From contig OX123182.2 of the NCBI GenBank assembly GCA_944739405.2, positions 57,477,183 through 57,541,182 of the forward strand: DNA of 64,000 nucleotides, read 5' to 3'. Shown one piece after another: positions 21,318 to 30,356 of this stretch. The position numbers were made by a program, and so were the translations under genes. The notes beneath the pieces are model-generated. The model did not search any database. It was not told where the DNA came from and was given only the letters and a program-made list of their open reading frames with translations. How positions within the stretch are numbered: the first letter of the stretch is position 1; the number at the start of each line of letters is the position of its first letter. Source of the stretch: Euclidia mi. Taxonomy: Eukaryota > Arthropoda > Insecta > Lepidoptera > Erebidae.

Positions 21318-22343
21318 GTGCATAGAGTTAATTTAAATCTTAGAAAGGAGCGCATAAACTTAGTTAATCAACTTTCTGAGTACTCTAGAAATTTGGAACA
21401 TAGCAGATCAGTGTATGATATGGAAACTCATCGCTTAAGGGAAGAGATATTACTTAGGGAAAGAACCTTAAATGAGATCTTCAACAAATACCAAGCTTCT
21501 CAACAAGAACTGAGCAAGCGTATAGTGGAGGCAGGTGAGCTCGTAGACTTGGTGAGGTGTAATGCAGAAATGTATGAGTCTCTGACCAATAAGCTCTCGT
21601 GTTCTTGTACTCATACTCTTGTACCAGCAGAGCCATTGAGTACCGTACTACCTGAGAATTTTTCTAACAATCCACAAAACTCACACTCATTACAATCAAA
21701 TTTAAATAAATCTAGGCTTCCAACATCTATTAATAAAACTTTTATTTTTTCTGATAGGCTAGGTCACAATTTTGGTAGTATTCTCAGTGAATATACAAAT
21801 CAGTGTGTTATAAATTATTGTAGGCCAGGGGATAGTTACTGTAGTTTAGTTAATCAGATTAAGTTACACCCCTTATATGAAAGTAGTACTGCAATATTAT
21901 TGTTTGGTAACAGTTTAACTGTAAAGAGACAGGATATCATAGAATGTGTTGAATTGTTGATAGAACTTAATTCTAAATTTAGTTGTAAATTTATTTTAGG
22001 TGCTTCACCTTACTCAAACAACTTAACACACACACAAAATATGCACATACACTCATTAAACATGTTATTGTATAACATAACTTGTCGTCATAGTGACGCA
22101 ATATTGTTTTTTGACGCTAAGAAATTTATTAGTAAATTTATTTTAACTAAAGATACAATGTATCTGCCATTTTATATTAAGCGACAAATTGCTAAGTTAT
22201 TAGCATACAATTTACAGCAAGGCAGTGAGCCTTGTGTTGACAATTTATTTGATAGGGTTAGTACATGTACTAACAACGTTTTTATTGACACATCTTGTGA
22301 TTTAAACTCCAAGATAGGACAACAGTTAGGCTGCAGTATTTGA
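21318..22343 (+). CDS. LINE ORF1 protein (coiled coil plus C-terminal domain)
   Basis: An open frame of 341 codons immediately upstream of a LINE ORF2. Residues 1-75 look like a coiled coil (RLREEILLRERTLNEIFNKY). Residues about 140-310 form a separate domain with TFIFSDRLG, AILLFGNSL and FILGASPYSNN, which weakly resembles the esterase-like (SGNH) domain of CR1/L2-type ORF1 proteins, though I cannot confirm catalytic residues. ORF1 proteins bind element RNA. The start is the first ATG of the frame and could lie further upstream. The stop TGA overlaps the first codons of the ORF2 frame. Confidence 0.7.
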   Translation: MHRVNLNLRKERINLVNQLSEYSRNLEHSRSVYDMETHRLREEILLRERTLNEIFNKYQASQQELSKRIVEAGELVDLVRCNAEMYESLTNKLSCSCTHTLVPAEPLSTVLPENFSNNPQNSHSLQSNLNKSRLPTSINKTFIFSDRLGHNFGSILSEYTNQCVINYCRPGDSYCSLVNQIKLHPLYESSTAILLFGNSLTVKRQDIIECVELLIELNSKFSCKFILGASPYSNNLTHTQNMHIHSLNMLLYNITCRHSDAILFFDAKKFISKFILTKDTMYLPFYIKRQIAKLLAYNLQQGSEPCVDNLFDRVSTCTNNVFIDTSCDLNSKIGQQLGCSI

Positions 22344-22683
22344 ATATAGTACATCAAAACATGCAAGGCCTATCTGGCAAAGAGTTAGAGTTAAGTTTAT
22401 TTCTAGAAAAATATGACGTTAAGGTTTTGTGCTTAACTGAACATTGGTTAAGCACCCATGAGGTTATTGTTATAAATGAATATTACACAGTGCAGAGTTT
22501 GTATATAAGAAAGCAGGCTATTAGAGGCGGTTCTCTCATAATGACTTCAAATTTATTAAAATGCAAAGAACGTAAGGATATTGTAAATTTATCTATTGAG
22601 CGCACTATTGAGTTGTCCTGTGTGGAACTAGACTTATATATTATAATTTGTGTATATCAACCCCCTTCTGGTGATTATAATCT

Positions 22684-23039
22684 AATTACGTCGACTGCAG
22701 ACGGAGGTTGCAAAAAAAACCGATTTCCAAATAAGATTTTATTAAAATAATGAATTACAGAGAAATTTTCTAAGTCTAATTATTACTACTAAAAGAGATG
22801 TCTATTGGTCAATGTTAGAACCAAAAGTGCCTAAGGTATTCCTATAATTAATTTACATTAACAACGGAAATGATTGCGAAATCTAACTAGAATGATCGAC
22901 AATGACGTCTATGCTGAATCGGCGCCTCGTGTCTTCGTGCTGTTGCAATACGCAGTTAACGATTTCGCGTAGTCAGCAATCTGCCTATTACACCGTAGTG
23001 GTATAGTCAGCGATCCGCCTGCTACACCCTAGCGTAACA
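22684..23039 (-). repeat. Errantivirus 3' LTR
   Basis: A 356-bp direct repeat of 30001-30356. In element orientation it runs TGTTACG...CGTAATT. The only difference noticed from the other LTR is 'gatttcgcg' here against 'gatgtcgcg' there. Confidence 0.93.
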
Positions 23040-23052
23040 CCTCCCCCCGAAG
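23040..23052 (-). promoter_or_regulatory. Errantivirus polypurine tract
   Basis: On the minus strand cggggggagg directly precedes the 3' LTR start TGTTACG. Confidence 0.85.
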
Positions 23053-23060
23053 ATCAGCAA

Positions 23061-24992
23061 CTATTTGTCAGCAGCCGTTGAAAATGTTGCTGTGATGCTG
23101 CTGGGAATAATCTTCATTTCAGAGGGATGAATGCGACCTTCCGATTCCATTTCATGGGTTTGATGTTCTTCATTAGCTCTTGAAGGATTGGATGTCATCC
23201 CTGTCCTTTTCAGTTGACGCCGTTTCCATACGAGTACAATACTTAGTGCAGTTGCACCGAATAGTATTAGGTAGATAGGTATCGTAGTGTGATAGATACT
23301 CCAACTTTCAACCTGTGTAAGCTTGACTGGTGATTGCAGGGAGATTTTCCTGTAGCTGTCATGAAGGTTTTCAAGGTTGACGGAGTTTAGCCTGATTGAT
23401 GTTTCTTCTAAGTCAGATTGAGGTGAAGATGGTTGTAGAATTTTCAGAGCATTGCCTTTGATGCGGTTATCAGTATTAGTAACTGTAAACTTTGGAGTTC
23501 TTATGAAGCAATTGTGCGGTATTACAGCGAGATAACTACCATGGAGAATCCGGTATTGATCTTGGCCACAAGAGATTTGAACTTTTGTAGGCTTTGGGAA
23601 GCTGAGTGTGTAATGTTTTTCGTCCAATTGTTCCAGCGCTTCCGAGGTTAAGACGATTGGTGTTAGTTTGCAGGAATCTACTTGCTGTTCTGTAATGAGC
23701 TGTTGGATGCAGTGCGGTGTGGTTCGTAGCCCATTGTTGAGTTTCTCCTCGCAGAGATACCATGAATCAAACTTCGGGCATTCAGCCTCCATGTACAAAG
23801 AATATGTTCCATGAATTGCTATAAAGGGTAGACTGGGTATAAGGGCCAGGTTATCTTTGTTAGGTACAACGGATAATTTGTATAAGGTGAAAGTTTCGGG
23901 AGTGGCAATGGGAATTTTTATAACTATTACTATTTTCCTGTTGTTATAGTAAGAACCTAACTTTAAAATATTATAGTATTCTCTAAGCTCAACTTTTATA
24001 ATCTGGTTGGCAGAATACAACGTTTTGATTTTATTTAACATTTCCTTAAGATTACCTAAACTTATCATAGAATGCATTGAGCTCGATGCTCGAATAAAGG
24101 CCAACATATATTCTATTTTATGTAACCCCTCAAAGAGAGTATCTATGTTATCATTTAAAATTAATAAGTACTGTGCCAAGTGTGCATAACCGACAAAATC
24201 CCTTGTATAATTTGTTATAGTGTAAGATAATGTGTTACTTAAACTTTTCTGATTTTCAACTATTTTATTTAATATTTCAGTATATTTAAACATCCATTGC
24301 TTACTTAAACTTATGTGATCGTTAAATTCTGTCTCTAATTTATTATCGTTTTCCTGTAACATTCGTAGAGCTTTATCATATTTAATAGCGTCGGTATAAT
24401 CTAGGTTGCCTGAAATGCTTTTGATTACAGAACCTAAACCATCAATGAGTCCACGCCTACTACGGCTTGGTTTAAAACTATCCAACAATGAAGACGTTTC
24501 ATCTAGCTTATTTCTAAGATAACTCATGTGCGGTTCAAATACAGCTAAGGTTCTATTATTAACTTGAGGTTTAAATTCATCTAATTGAGATTTTACTAAG
24601 TCAATTTTAGTCTGAATATCGTCTAAATCAATGTCAAGCAGAAATGAATGGTAATGGGATATTAATTTTGTCCGTCCTAGCTTAAAAGGGAGAAGTCCTG
24701 GTCCGTCTTCCAATGAGTCAAGTAATACGTCCTCCGCGTAGGTTAGATGGATCAGTAGCATCAGAGGTATCCTGTAACAATGGTTGGTTGTTAGGTTTAT
24801 TCTTAAGTCGTGATTTGGCAATGGGACCACGTTTCTTTTTAGTGTAAATGTGGATCGGTAGGTCTGCAAGAACAGTGTCCTGAGTATATCGAGGTGCGAG
24901 CTTTTGCCTGTTTGCCAAAGGATTTTTGATAAAGACTTGTTGATTCGGTTCATACTCCTTTTCAGGGTTGCGATCTTTATTCCGGTTCTCAA
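23061..24992 (-). CDS. env: Errantivirus envelope (fusion) glycoprotein
   Basis: A frame of 643 codons. The real protein probably begins at the ATG at 24761, where a short hydrophobic signal-like segment (MLLIHLTYA) starts. The upstream codons overlap pol. A furin-type site RSRR at residues 177-180 is followed by GLIDGLGSVIKSI, matching the fusion-peptide start of errantiviral and baculovirus F-type proteins. Long helical segments follow, then a transmembrane span (IPIYLILFGATALSIVLVW) and a basic, polar cytoplasmic tail of about 50 residues. Env in this group is normally made from a spliced RNA. No lesion is seen. Confidence 0.92.
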   Translation of the reverse strand: MRTGIKIATLKRSMNRINKSLSKILWQTGKSSHLDILRTLFLQTYRSTFTLKRNVVPLPNHDLRINLTTNHCYRIPLMLLIHLTYAEDVLLDSLEDGPGLLPFKLGRTKLISHYHSFLLDIDLDDIQTKIDLVKSQLDEFKPQVNNRTLAVFEPHMSYLRNKLDETSSLLDSFKPSRSRRGLIDGLGSVIKSISGNLDYTDAIKYDKALRMLQENDNKLETEFNDHISLSKQWMFKYTEILNKIVENQKSLSNTLSYTITNYTRDFVGYAHLAQYLLILNDNIDTLFEGLHKIEYMLAFIRASSSMHSMISLGNLKEMLNKIKTLYSANQIIKVELREYYNILKLGSYYNNRKIVIVIKIPIATPETFTLYKLSVVPNKDNLALIPSLPFIAIHGTYSLYMEAECPKFDSWYLCEEKLNNGLRTTPHCIQQLITEQQVDSCKLTPIVLTSEALEQLDEKHYTLSFPKPTKVQISCGQDQYRILHGSYLAVIPHNCFIRTPKFTVTNTDNRIKGNALKILQPSSPQSDLEETSIRLNSVNLENLHDSYRKISLQSPVKLTQVESWSIYHTTIPIYLILFGATALSIVLVWKRRQLKRTGMTSNPSRANEEHQTHEMESEGRIHPSEMKIIPSSITATFSTAADK

Positions 24993-26718
24993 TTAATGTT
25001 GTTCGATTATGTAAAGACGGTTCGTTAATAACTTCATATAATTTTATCATTTTCTGGCGATGGTCTTGTACGTATTGTTGAAGCAAATGGGATGATAAAT
25101 CTATGTCTAAGGGGTCTCGTGGATCTGTGTGTCCAGTTATTACTTCGATAGGCCTACATTTAGTAAAACTATGTATTGTATTGTTATATGCCAATATAGC
25201 GTAACTCATCAAATTAACTACGGGTTCACTTGATTTTTCCAATTTTAAAATGCGTAGATGTTCTAATAAGGTTGAGTGTAATCGTTCAACCATACCGTTA
25301 TCGTTCGGTGTATGGGCTAGGGTCTTATGGTGATGGATCTTATGAACTCTAGTAAACTCTAAGAATAACTGATTTGAGAATTCAGGCCCATTGTCGGTGA
25401 CTATTGATAAGGGGACACCGTGATGACTGCAAAATGTTAGAAAGGCTTGCACTACACTAACTGCAGTACCATCTCTAAGATGATACGCTTGGGCATACTT
25501 CGAGAATGCATCTATGATGGTAAGATATTTCTCGTTTTGAGCGGTGAATAAATCTAGATGTACTACACTAAATGGCTTGCTAGGTGGAGGAACAACACAG
25601 AATCTCTGTTTAACTGGGTTTCGGTCGTATTTAGCCTGTCCACAAATTGTACACTCATTTATGTATTTTACTATGTGTTCTTTCATTTTAGGCCAGTAAT
25701 ACTTATGAGATAACGCAAGGTGACATTCATTAATACCGCGATGGTTCGTCTTTCCCTCGTGATACTTTTGAATGATTTCTTGCTGGCGTAGATATTCTTT
25801 AACGTTCTCTAATTCGGTTTTAGCTAAAATTAAATTCATTGCGGAACTTTTGAATGTACTCTGTATGATAGGTATGATTCTGTACATGGCTAAGGGTGGA
25901 TGTATAATAAGGCCAGTTTTAACCTTGGGGTTCGCGTATTCCTTAATCGCGTTTATAACGTCTTCTTCTAGGTTACAGTCTGATACTTGTATTGATGTAC
26001 GAGTGTGAGTTTCGAAGGGTTTAGAGACTGTAGGACGCTTCTTTATGTCATTAACAACTGTGAGACATATCTGACGGCTAAATTTATTGAGAGGTTCATC
26101 TGTGATTGGTATTTCTAAAATAGGATTCTCTGCACTAGTGTGAGCTGTGAGTGTAGTGGAGTCAGTGACGGATGGGGCTTTTTGGGACGTGTTAACTACA
26201 ACGGAACTTATCTCCTCGTTGTTAATTTCAACGCGAGATAGTGCGTCGGCATTTGTATTACTTTTACCTTGCTTGTATACGACTGTAAAATTATATTCAC
26301 TTAATTTTAATCGCCAACGTGTCAATCTTGAGTTAGGCTCCTTAAGATTCATAACCCATTGAAGAGGTTTATGATCTGTTACTATTTTAAATTTGCGCCC
26401 AAATAGGTAAGGCCGAAAATATTTGGTCGCCCATACTATAGCCAATAATTCTTTCTCTATTGTACTATAGTTCATTTCACTAGTATTAAGAGTTCTAGAG
26501 GCATATGCTATTGGCTTGTCCGATCCTATTGTCCCTTGAGATAATATAGCGCCTATTGCTACGTTCGATGCGTCAGTGGTGAGTATGAAATCTTTTGTGA
26601 AATCTGGATATTGCAGTATTGGGTCGTTGGTGAGTAATGTTTTACACTTAGAAAAACAATTAACGTAATTTGGATCATTCAATGAAATCTTTGAACCTTT
26701 TTTCAAGCATTGTGTCAT
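24718..26718 (-). CDS. pol: Errantivirus Pol, RNase H and integrase part
   Basis: A frame of 666 codons continuing Pol after the one-base lesion. RNase H is near residues 45-165 (TTDASNVAIGAIL, NADALSRV). The integrase zinc region is around HLALSHKYYWPKM...CTICGQAK. The integrase core has D in HLDLF, D in IVTDNGPEFS and E in GMVERLHS. All catalytic residues expected of these domains are visible. The 3' end overlaps the start of env. The first ATG lies some way inside the RT thumb/connection, so this is not an independent gene start. Confidence 0.9.
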   Translation of the reverse strand: MTQCLKKGSKISLNDPNYVNCFSKCKTLLTNDPILQYPDFTKDFILTTDASNVAIGAILSQGTIGSDKPIAYASRTLNTSEMNYSTIEKELLAIVWATKYFRPYLFGRKFKIVTDHKPLQWVMNLKEPNSRLTRWRLKLSEYNFTVVYKQGKSNTNADALSRVEINNEEISSVVVNTSQKAPSVTDSTTLTAHTSAENPILEIPITDEPLNKFSRQICLTVVNDIKKRPTVSKPFETHTRTSIQVSDCNLEEDVINAIKEYANPKVKTGLIIHPPLAMYRIIPIIQSTFKSSAMNLILAKTELENVKEYLRQQEIIQKYHEGKTNHRGINECHLALSHKYYWPKMKEHIVKYINECTICGQAKYDRNPVKQRFCVVPPPSKPFSVVHLDLFTAQNEKYLTIIDAFSKYAQAYHLRDGTAVSVVQAFLTFCSHHGVPLSIVTDNGPEFSNQLFLEFTRVHKIHHHKTLAHTPNDNGMVERLHSTLLEHLRILKLEKSSEPVVNLMSYAILAYNNTIHSFTKCRPIEVITGHTDPRDPLDIDLSSHLLQQYVQDHRQKMIKLYEVINEPSLHNRTTLIENRNKDRNPEKEYEPNQQVFIKNPLANRQKLAPRYTQDTVLADLPIHIYTKKKRGPIAKSRLKNKPNNQPLLQDTSDATDPSNLRGGRIT

Positions 26719-26786
26719 GGGTTTTGTGATTTTCGCAAAGTCTGGTATGAATTTCCTATAATAACCTAAAAGACCTAAGAAGCGTT

Positions 26787-28286
26787 TTATTTCTGTTGCA
26801 GTTTTAGGAATCGGGAATTTTGTATTGCAGCAATCTTATCAGGGTTTGGTTTTATTCCATCTTTACTTATTATATGTCCTAGGTATGCGGTCTCGAGTTT
26901 TAAAAATTCTGATTTATCCATCTGGATTTTAAAGTTGGACTCGCGGAGTTTTTGGAATACTTTTTCTAAATTTATGATGTGTTCTTGTAATGATGTGCTA
27001 AATACGATGATATCATCCAGGTAGACCAGGCATATGGTATTCTGGAGGTCTTTAAGGACACTATCCATCACCCTTTGAAAGGTAGATGGAGAATTTTTAA
27101 GCCCCATTGGCATGCGCATAAATTCAAAATGTCCGTGCTCTACGTTAAATGCCGTTTTGGAAATATCGCTGGGATTCATCTCGACTTGATAAAACCCGCT
27201 TGCAAGGTCAAGGGTGGTGAAATAGTTACAGTTTCCAAGTTTATCTAACACGTCATTGATGTTCGGGATTGGATATTTATCATCTAAAGTTTTTTCGTTT
27301 AGTTTCCTAAAGTCTACGACAATGCGCCACTTAACCTTTCCTGATGCATCAGCTTTCTTGGGAACAACCCAGATGGGGCTGCTCCAAGCAGATTCTGAAG
27401 GGCGAATTATTCCTTGTTCTAGCATTTTGGCTATCTGGTCCCTAACTTCTTGCCTATGTACAAATGGATATCTATAAGTTTTGGTGTAAACTGGTATCTC
27501 ATCTGTCGTGCGGATGCTGTGTTTTATTCTATTCGTAAAGGTAAGTGGTTCTCCTTCAATGTAAAATACGTCAGCATACTGGGATACTAATTTTTCTAAG
27601 TTAATACGCTCTTCGGGATTTAAATGATCCGTGCGCAGGCGAGATAGAACTTGTTTTACGCGAGACGGAGATATGGGTTGCGTACGCGTGCACTCGATAT
27701 TAAAGATTTCTGCACTAACAGGTTTGTCCATGGAGAAAATTATATCATTCGGCGTCGGGTTATAAATTTCTATATAAGCTCGGTTATTATGAACACTAGT
27801 TATACACTCATTAATACGGCAGTTTGATATAAATTGCTGGGGAACGAACGCATCACCGTCATGAAAGTTAACAGGAATTCTAACAATTTTAGATGAATTT
27901 GCAGGAATAATGTCTTCATAAAGATTACAGTTACGGGAGTTATACATAGCTATGGGATTCACTGCATTTTTCGTTACTAATTTATTGTTCTTTAAATCAA
28001 TATTGGACTCCCATTTATTTAATAAATCAAGACCGATCAAACCATCAAAATATTCGTGAAATTTATAAATGTAAAAGGTTACGTCATTACGATCATTGAT
28101 TTCCTGAAAACAAGGTAAGTTAATAGAGTAATCATTTCGTGTAGTAGCATGCACATTGGTAACCTCAAAGGGATCGTAATTCCAAGGTAAATGCGGATAA
28201 TATGTTGCTACAGCTTCAGGGCTAATGAAAGATTGGTTTGCACCAGTATCTATAAGAAGTTTCAGTGGGGGATCTGATATTTGCAC
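26787..28286 (-). CDS. pol: Errantivirus Pol, protease and RT part
   Basis: A frame of 499 codons. Retropepsin with LLIDTGANQSFI is at residues 9-20. RT follows, with PSESAWSSPIWVVPKK, TLDLASGFYQVEM, MPMGLKNSPSTFQR and the YLDD box near residue 420. The frame departs from the family pattern at about 26825, where a one-base loss is inferred, and stops a few codons later. RNase H and integrase continue in the next frame at 26718. An assembly error is possible. Confidence 0.9.
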   Translation of the reverse strand: MQISDPPLKLLIDTGANQSFISPEAVATYYPHLPWNYDPFEVTNVHATTRNDYSINLPCFQEINDRNDVTFYIYKFHEYFDGLIGLDLLNKWESNIDLKNNKLVTKNAVNPIAMYNSRNCNLYEDIIPANSSKIVRIPVNFHDGDAFVPQQFISNCRINECITSVHNNRAYIEIYNPTPNDIIFSMDKPVSAEIFNIECTRTQPISPSRVKQVLSRLRTDHLNPEERINLEKLVSQYADVFYIEGEPLTFTNRIKHSIRTTDEIPVYTKTYRYPFVHRQEVRDQIAKMLEQGIIRPSESAWSSPIWVVPKKADASGKVKWRIVVDFRKLNEKTLDDKYPIPNINDVLDKLGNCNYFTTLDLASGFYQVEMNPSDISKTAFNVEHGHFEFMRMPMGLKNSPSTFQRVMDSVLKDLQNTICLVYLDDIIVFSTSLQEHIINLEKVFQKLRESNFKIQMDKSEFLKLETAYLGHIISKDGIKPNPDKIAAIQNSRFLKLQQK

Positions 28287-28321
28287 ATAAGGTAAGTACC
28301 GCTGAGTTTGTAAATTAATTT

Positions 28322-29791
28322 CTATTTTAATTCGCTTAATTTCGGGCCTATCTGAAAATTTTTATCGTCACAAGATGAATCTTCCTCAGAAGGAGCTTCG
28401 CCAGATGCTGAAAAGTACATTTCTGGGTAAGTAGTAGTCATGTGCTGTGTCATGTCATCGTTTTCACCCGTGTATCCAGTCTGGTCGTAATAGTCATAAG
28501 CATAGTTGTCAGGGTAGGCTTCGTAGTAAGGTTCGTAATAGTAACTACTGTCATAGCACTCATTGAAGTTCATCTCCCTAGGTTTGAGATAATTGGTTGG
28601 TGGTGGGTTTCCAAATTTAGACCAATCATGCCCGCGTATTGGCATTGGTTTAGGAACGAAATGAGACACGCCGCTCATTGGCTTGGGTGTATCATTTGTA
28701 TTATTAATTCTAGGTGGGGGCATTCTAAATGTATTATTCTGAGGGTTGGCATTAAAAGCACTTTGAGGGTTGTAATTTGGTGGTCGCGCACTGAACATTT
28801 GGTGAGTGCGAGATGGACCTCGGTACTGTAAAGGTTGAGGTGACGAGTTAAAATTTGGTCTCCAAATTTGTGGAGGGCGAACTGGCATCATCATCATGTT
28901 ATGGTTAGAACGTGAAGGCCCTGGCATGTTAAACGCGTATGATTTTTGGGGCGGTGAATTATTGAATGAAGCTGAGGGCGTATTAACTAATGGTTTAAAA
29001 GAATGAGCTGAATGTTTCTTTTCAGATACGTTAAAGGTTTCATTCCGTTGTTGGAGATATAAAGTATTAACCTCTTCCTGTACATATTCTAGCGCCTTTT
29101 CTATAGTATCTGGGCGCATGCACCTAATGCGTGAACCTAACGGGTCCTTAAGTCCGCGTACGTATGCTTGTAGGGTCAGTTTTTTATAAAGGTCACGTTT
29201 AGAGTCGATAGTCGTTTGTACTGTCTCATGTAAGGTCACATAGGTCATAATAGTGCTAAACAAATTCTGGCACTTCTCATAATATTCCTGAGGCGAATTT
29301 AAACCCTGTGTTAACAATGCCAAATCATTATAAAGTGAGGTTTCATCGCGCTGATCTGCAAAATTATTGACCAGAGCACTACGTATACCGCTCCAATTTT
29401 CCGGGATTCCATTTGAGTTAATTAATCGCGCCGCGGGACCAGTGATTTTGTTTAAGATTCCGTTAATCAAAGTTAAATTTATAAGTTCGTAACCAGGCAA
29501 TGTATTAACATACTGTATGACCAATTGATCGCAAAGCTTAATAAATCTTGTTAAGACATTCGGGTTCCCGTCAAATTCCGGGACAATGCGTAAAGCCTTG
29601 TAGATTTCATCTATTGAAGGCGTTGTAGGTACTGCCATTTCGTCAGAAAAAGATAAATCCGAATCACTAATATCTCTATTTAAATCTAATTGATCTAATC
29701 TAGGATTTCTTAACCTAGGATTCCGCGATTGCCTGGGATGGAAAATCTTGGAAAATTTAGGATACACGTAAAAATAAGGAAAGCAACTCAA
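28322..29791 (-). CDS. gag: Errantivirus Gag
   Basis: An open frame of 489 codons. The likely start is the ATG at 29638 (MAVPTTPSIDEIYKALRIVP), because errantiviral Gag proteins begin near such a sequence; the first 51 codons are probably leader. Residues after that form an alpha-helical capsid-like region (EFDGNPNVLTRFIKLCDQLV, AYVRGLKDPLGSRIR). The C-terminal third is low-complexity, rich in N, P, Q and Y, with no CCHC knuckle, as is usual for errantiviruses. Pol begins 36 bases below in another frame, so ribosomal frameshifting or reinitiation is expected. Confidence 0.9.
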   Translation of the reverse strand: MSCFPYFYVYPKFSKIFHPRQSRNPRLRNPRLDQLDLNRDISDSDLSFSDEMAVPTTPSIDEIYKALRIVPEFDGNPNVLTRFIKLCDQLVIQYVNTLPGYELINLTLINGILNKITGPAARLINSNGIPENWSGIRSALVNNFADQRDETSLYNDLALLTQGLNSPQEYYEKCQNLFSTIMTYVTLHETVQTTIDSKRDLYKKLTLQAYVRGLKDPLGSRIRCMRPDTIEKALEYVQEEVNTLYLQQRNETFNVSEKKHSAHSFKPLVNTPSASFNNSPPQKSYAFNMPGPSRSNHNMMMMPVRPPQIWRPNFNSSPQPLQYRGPSRTHQMFSARPPNYNPQSAFNANPQNNTFRMPPPRINNTNDTPKPMSGVSHFVPKPMPIRGHDWSKFGNPPPTNYLKPREMNFNECYDSSYYYEPYYEAYPDNYAYDYYDQTGYTGENDDMTQHMTTTYPEMYFSASGEAPSEEDSSCDDKNFQIGPKLSELK

Positions 29792-29983
29792 GAACTATTC
29801 TAGAGTACTTACATATGCATCTTAGAATGGTCTCTCTGCGGTATCGATGTCTGGATACACCTCGTCTGTAGCTCGTTCGTAGATTCAGGATACTCGGGTC
29901 GCTGCTTGAAAGCCGCTCGGGCGACACGCGAACGCGGATATCGATGTGAGATGTCCCTAAGATTCGCGAACCGGCCCGCGAGT

Positions 29984-30000
29984 ATCCTACCGACTGCGCC
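29984..30000 (-). promoter_or_regulatory. Errantivirus primer-binding site
   Basis: On the minus strand ggcgcagtcggtaggat directly follows the 5' LTR. This form is known from errantiviruses such as 17.6 and TED. Confidence 0.85.
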
Positions 30001-30356
30001 AATTACGTCGACTGCAGACGGAGGTTGCAAAAAAAACCGATTTCCAAATAAGATTTTATTAAAATAATGAATTACAGAGAAATTTTCTAAGTCTAATTAT
30101 TACTACTAAAAGAGATGTCTATTGGTCAATGTTAGAACCAAAAGTGCCTAAGGTATTCCTATAATTAATTTACATTAACAACGGAAATGATTGCGAAATC
30201 TAACTAGAATGATCGACAATGACGTCTATGCTGAATCGGCGCCTCGTGTCTTCGTGCTGTTGCAATACGCAGTTAACGATGTCGCGTAGTCAGCAATCTG
30301 CCTATTACACCGTAGTGGTATAGTCAGCGATCCGCCTGCTACACCCTAGCGTAACA
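30001..30356 (-). repeat. Errantivirus 5' LTR
   Basis: The promoter LTR for the minus-strand provirus, bounded by the primer-binding site at 29985-30000 and by the target duplication at 30357. Confidence 0.93.

Larger units (their letters stand above)
22684..30356 (-). mobile_element. Errantivirus-type endogenous retrovirus (TED-like)
   Basis: A complete insect endogenous retrovirus on the minus strand with gag, pol and env. LTRs are 356 bp (22684-23039 and 30001-30356) and differ at a single base by eye. The 4-bp target duplication is atct (22680-22683 and 30357-30360). The primer-binding site ggcgcagtcggtagga abuts the 5' LTR and a purine tract abuts the 3' LTR. Gag and env are open. Pol has one apparent single-base shift. 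This is among the youngest and best-preserved insertions in the window. Confidence 0.95.

Noticed and set aside
28442..28831. 129-codon plus-strand frame
   Set aside because: Antisense shadow of the errantivirus gag low-complexity region.
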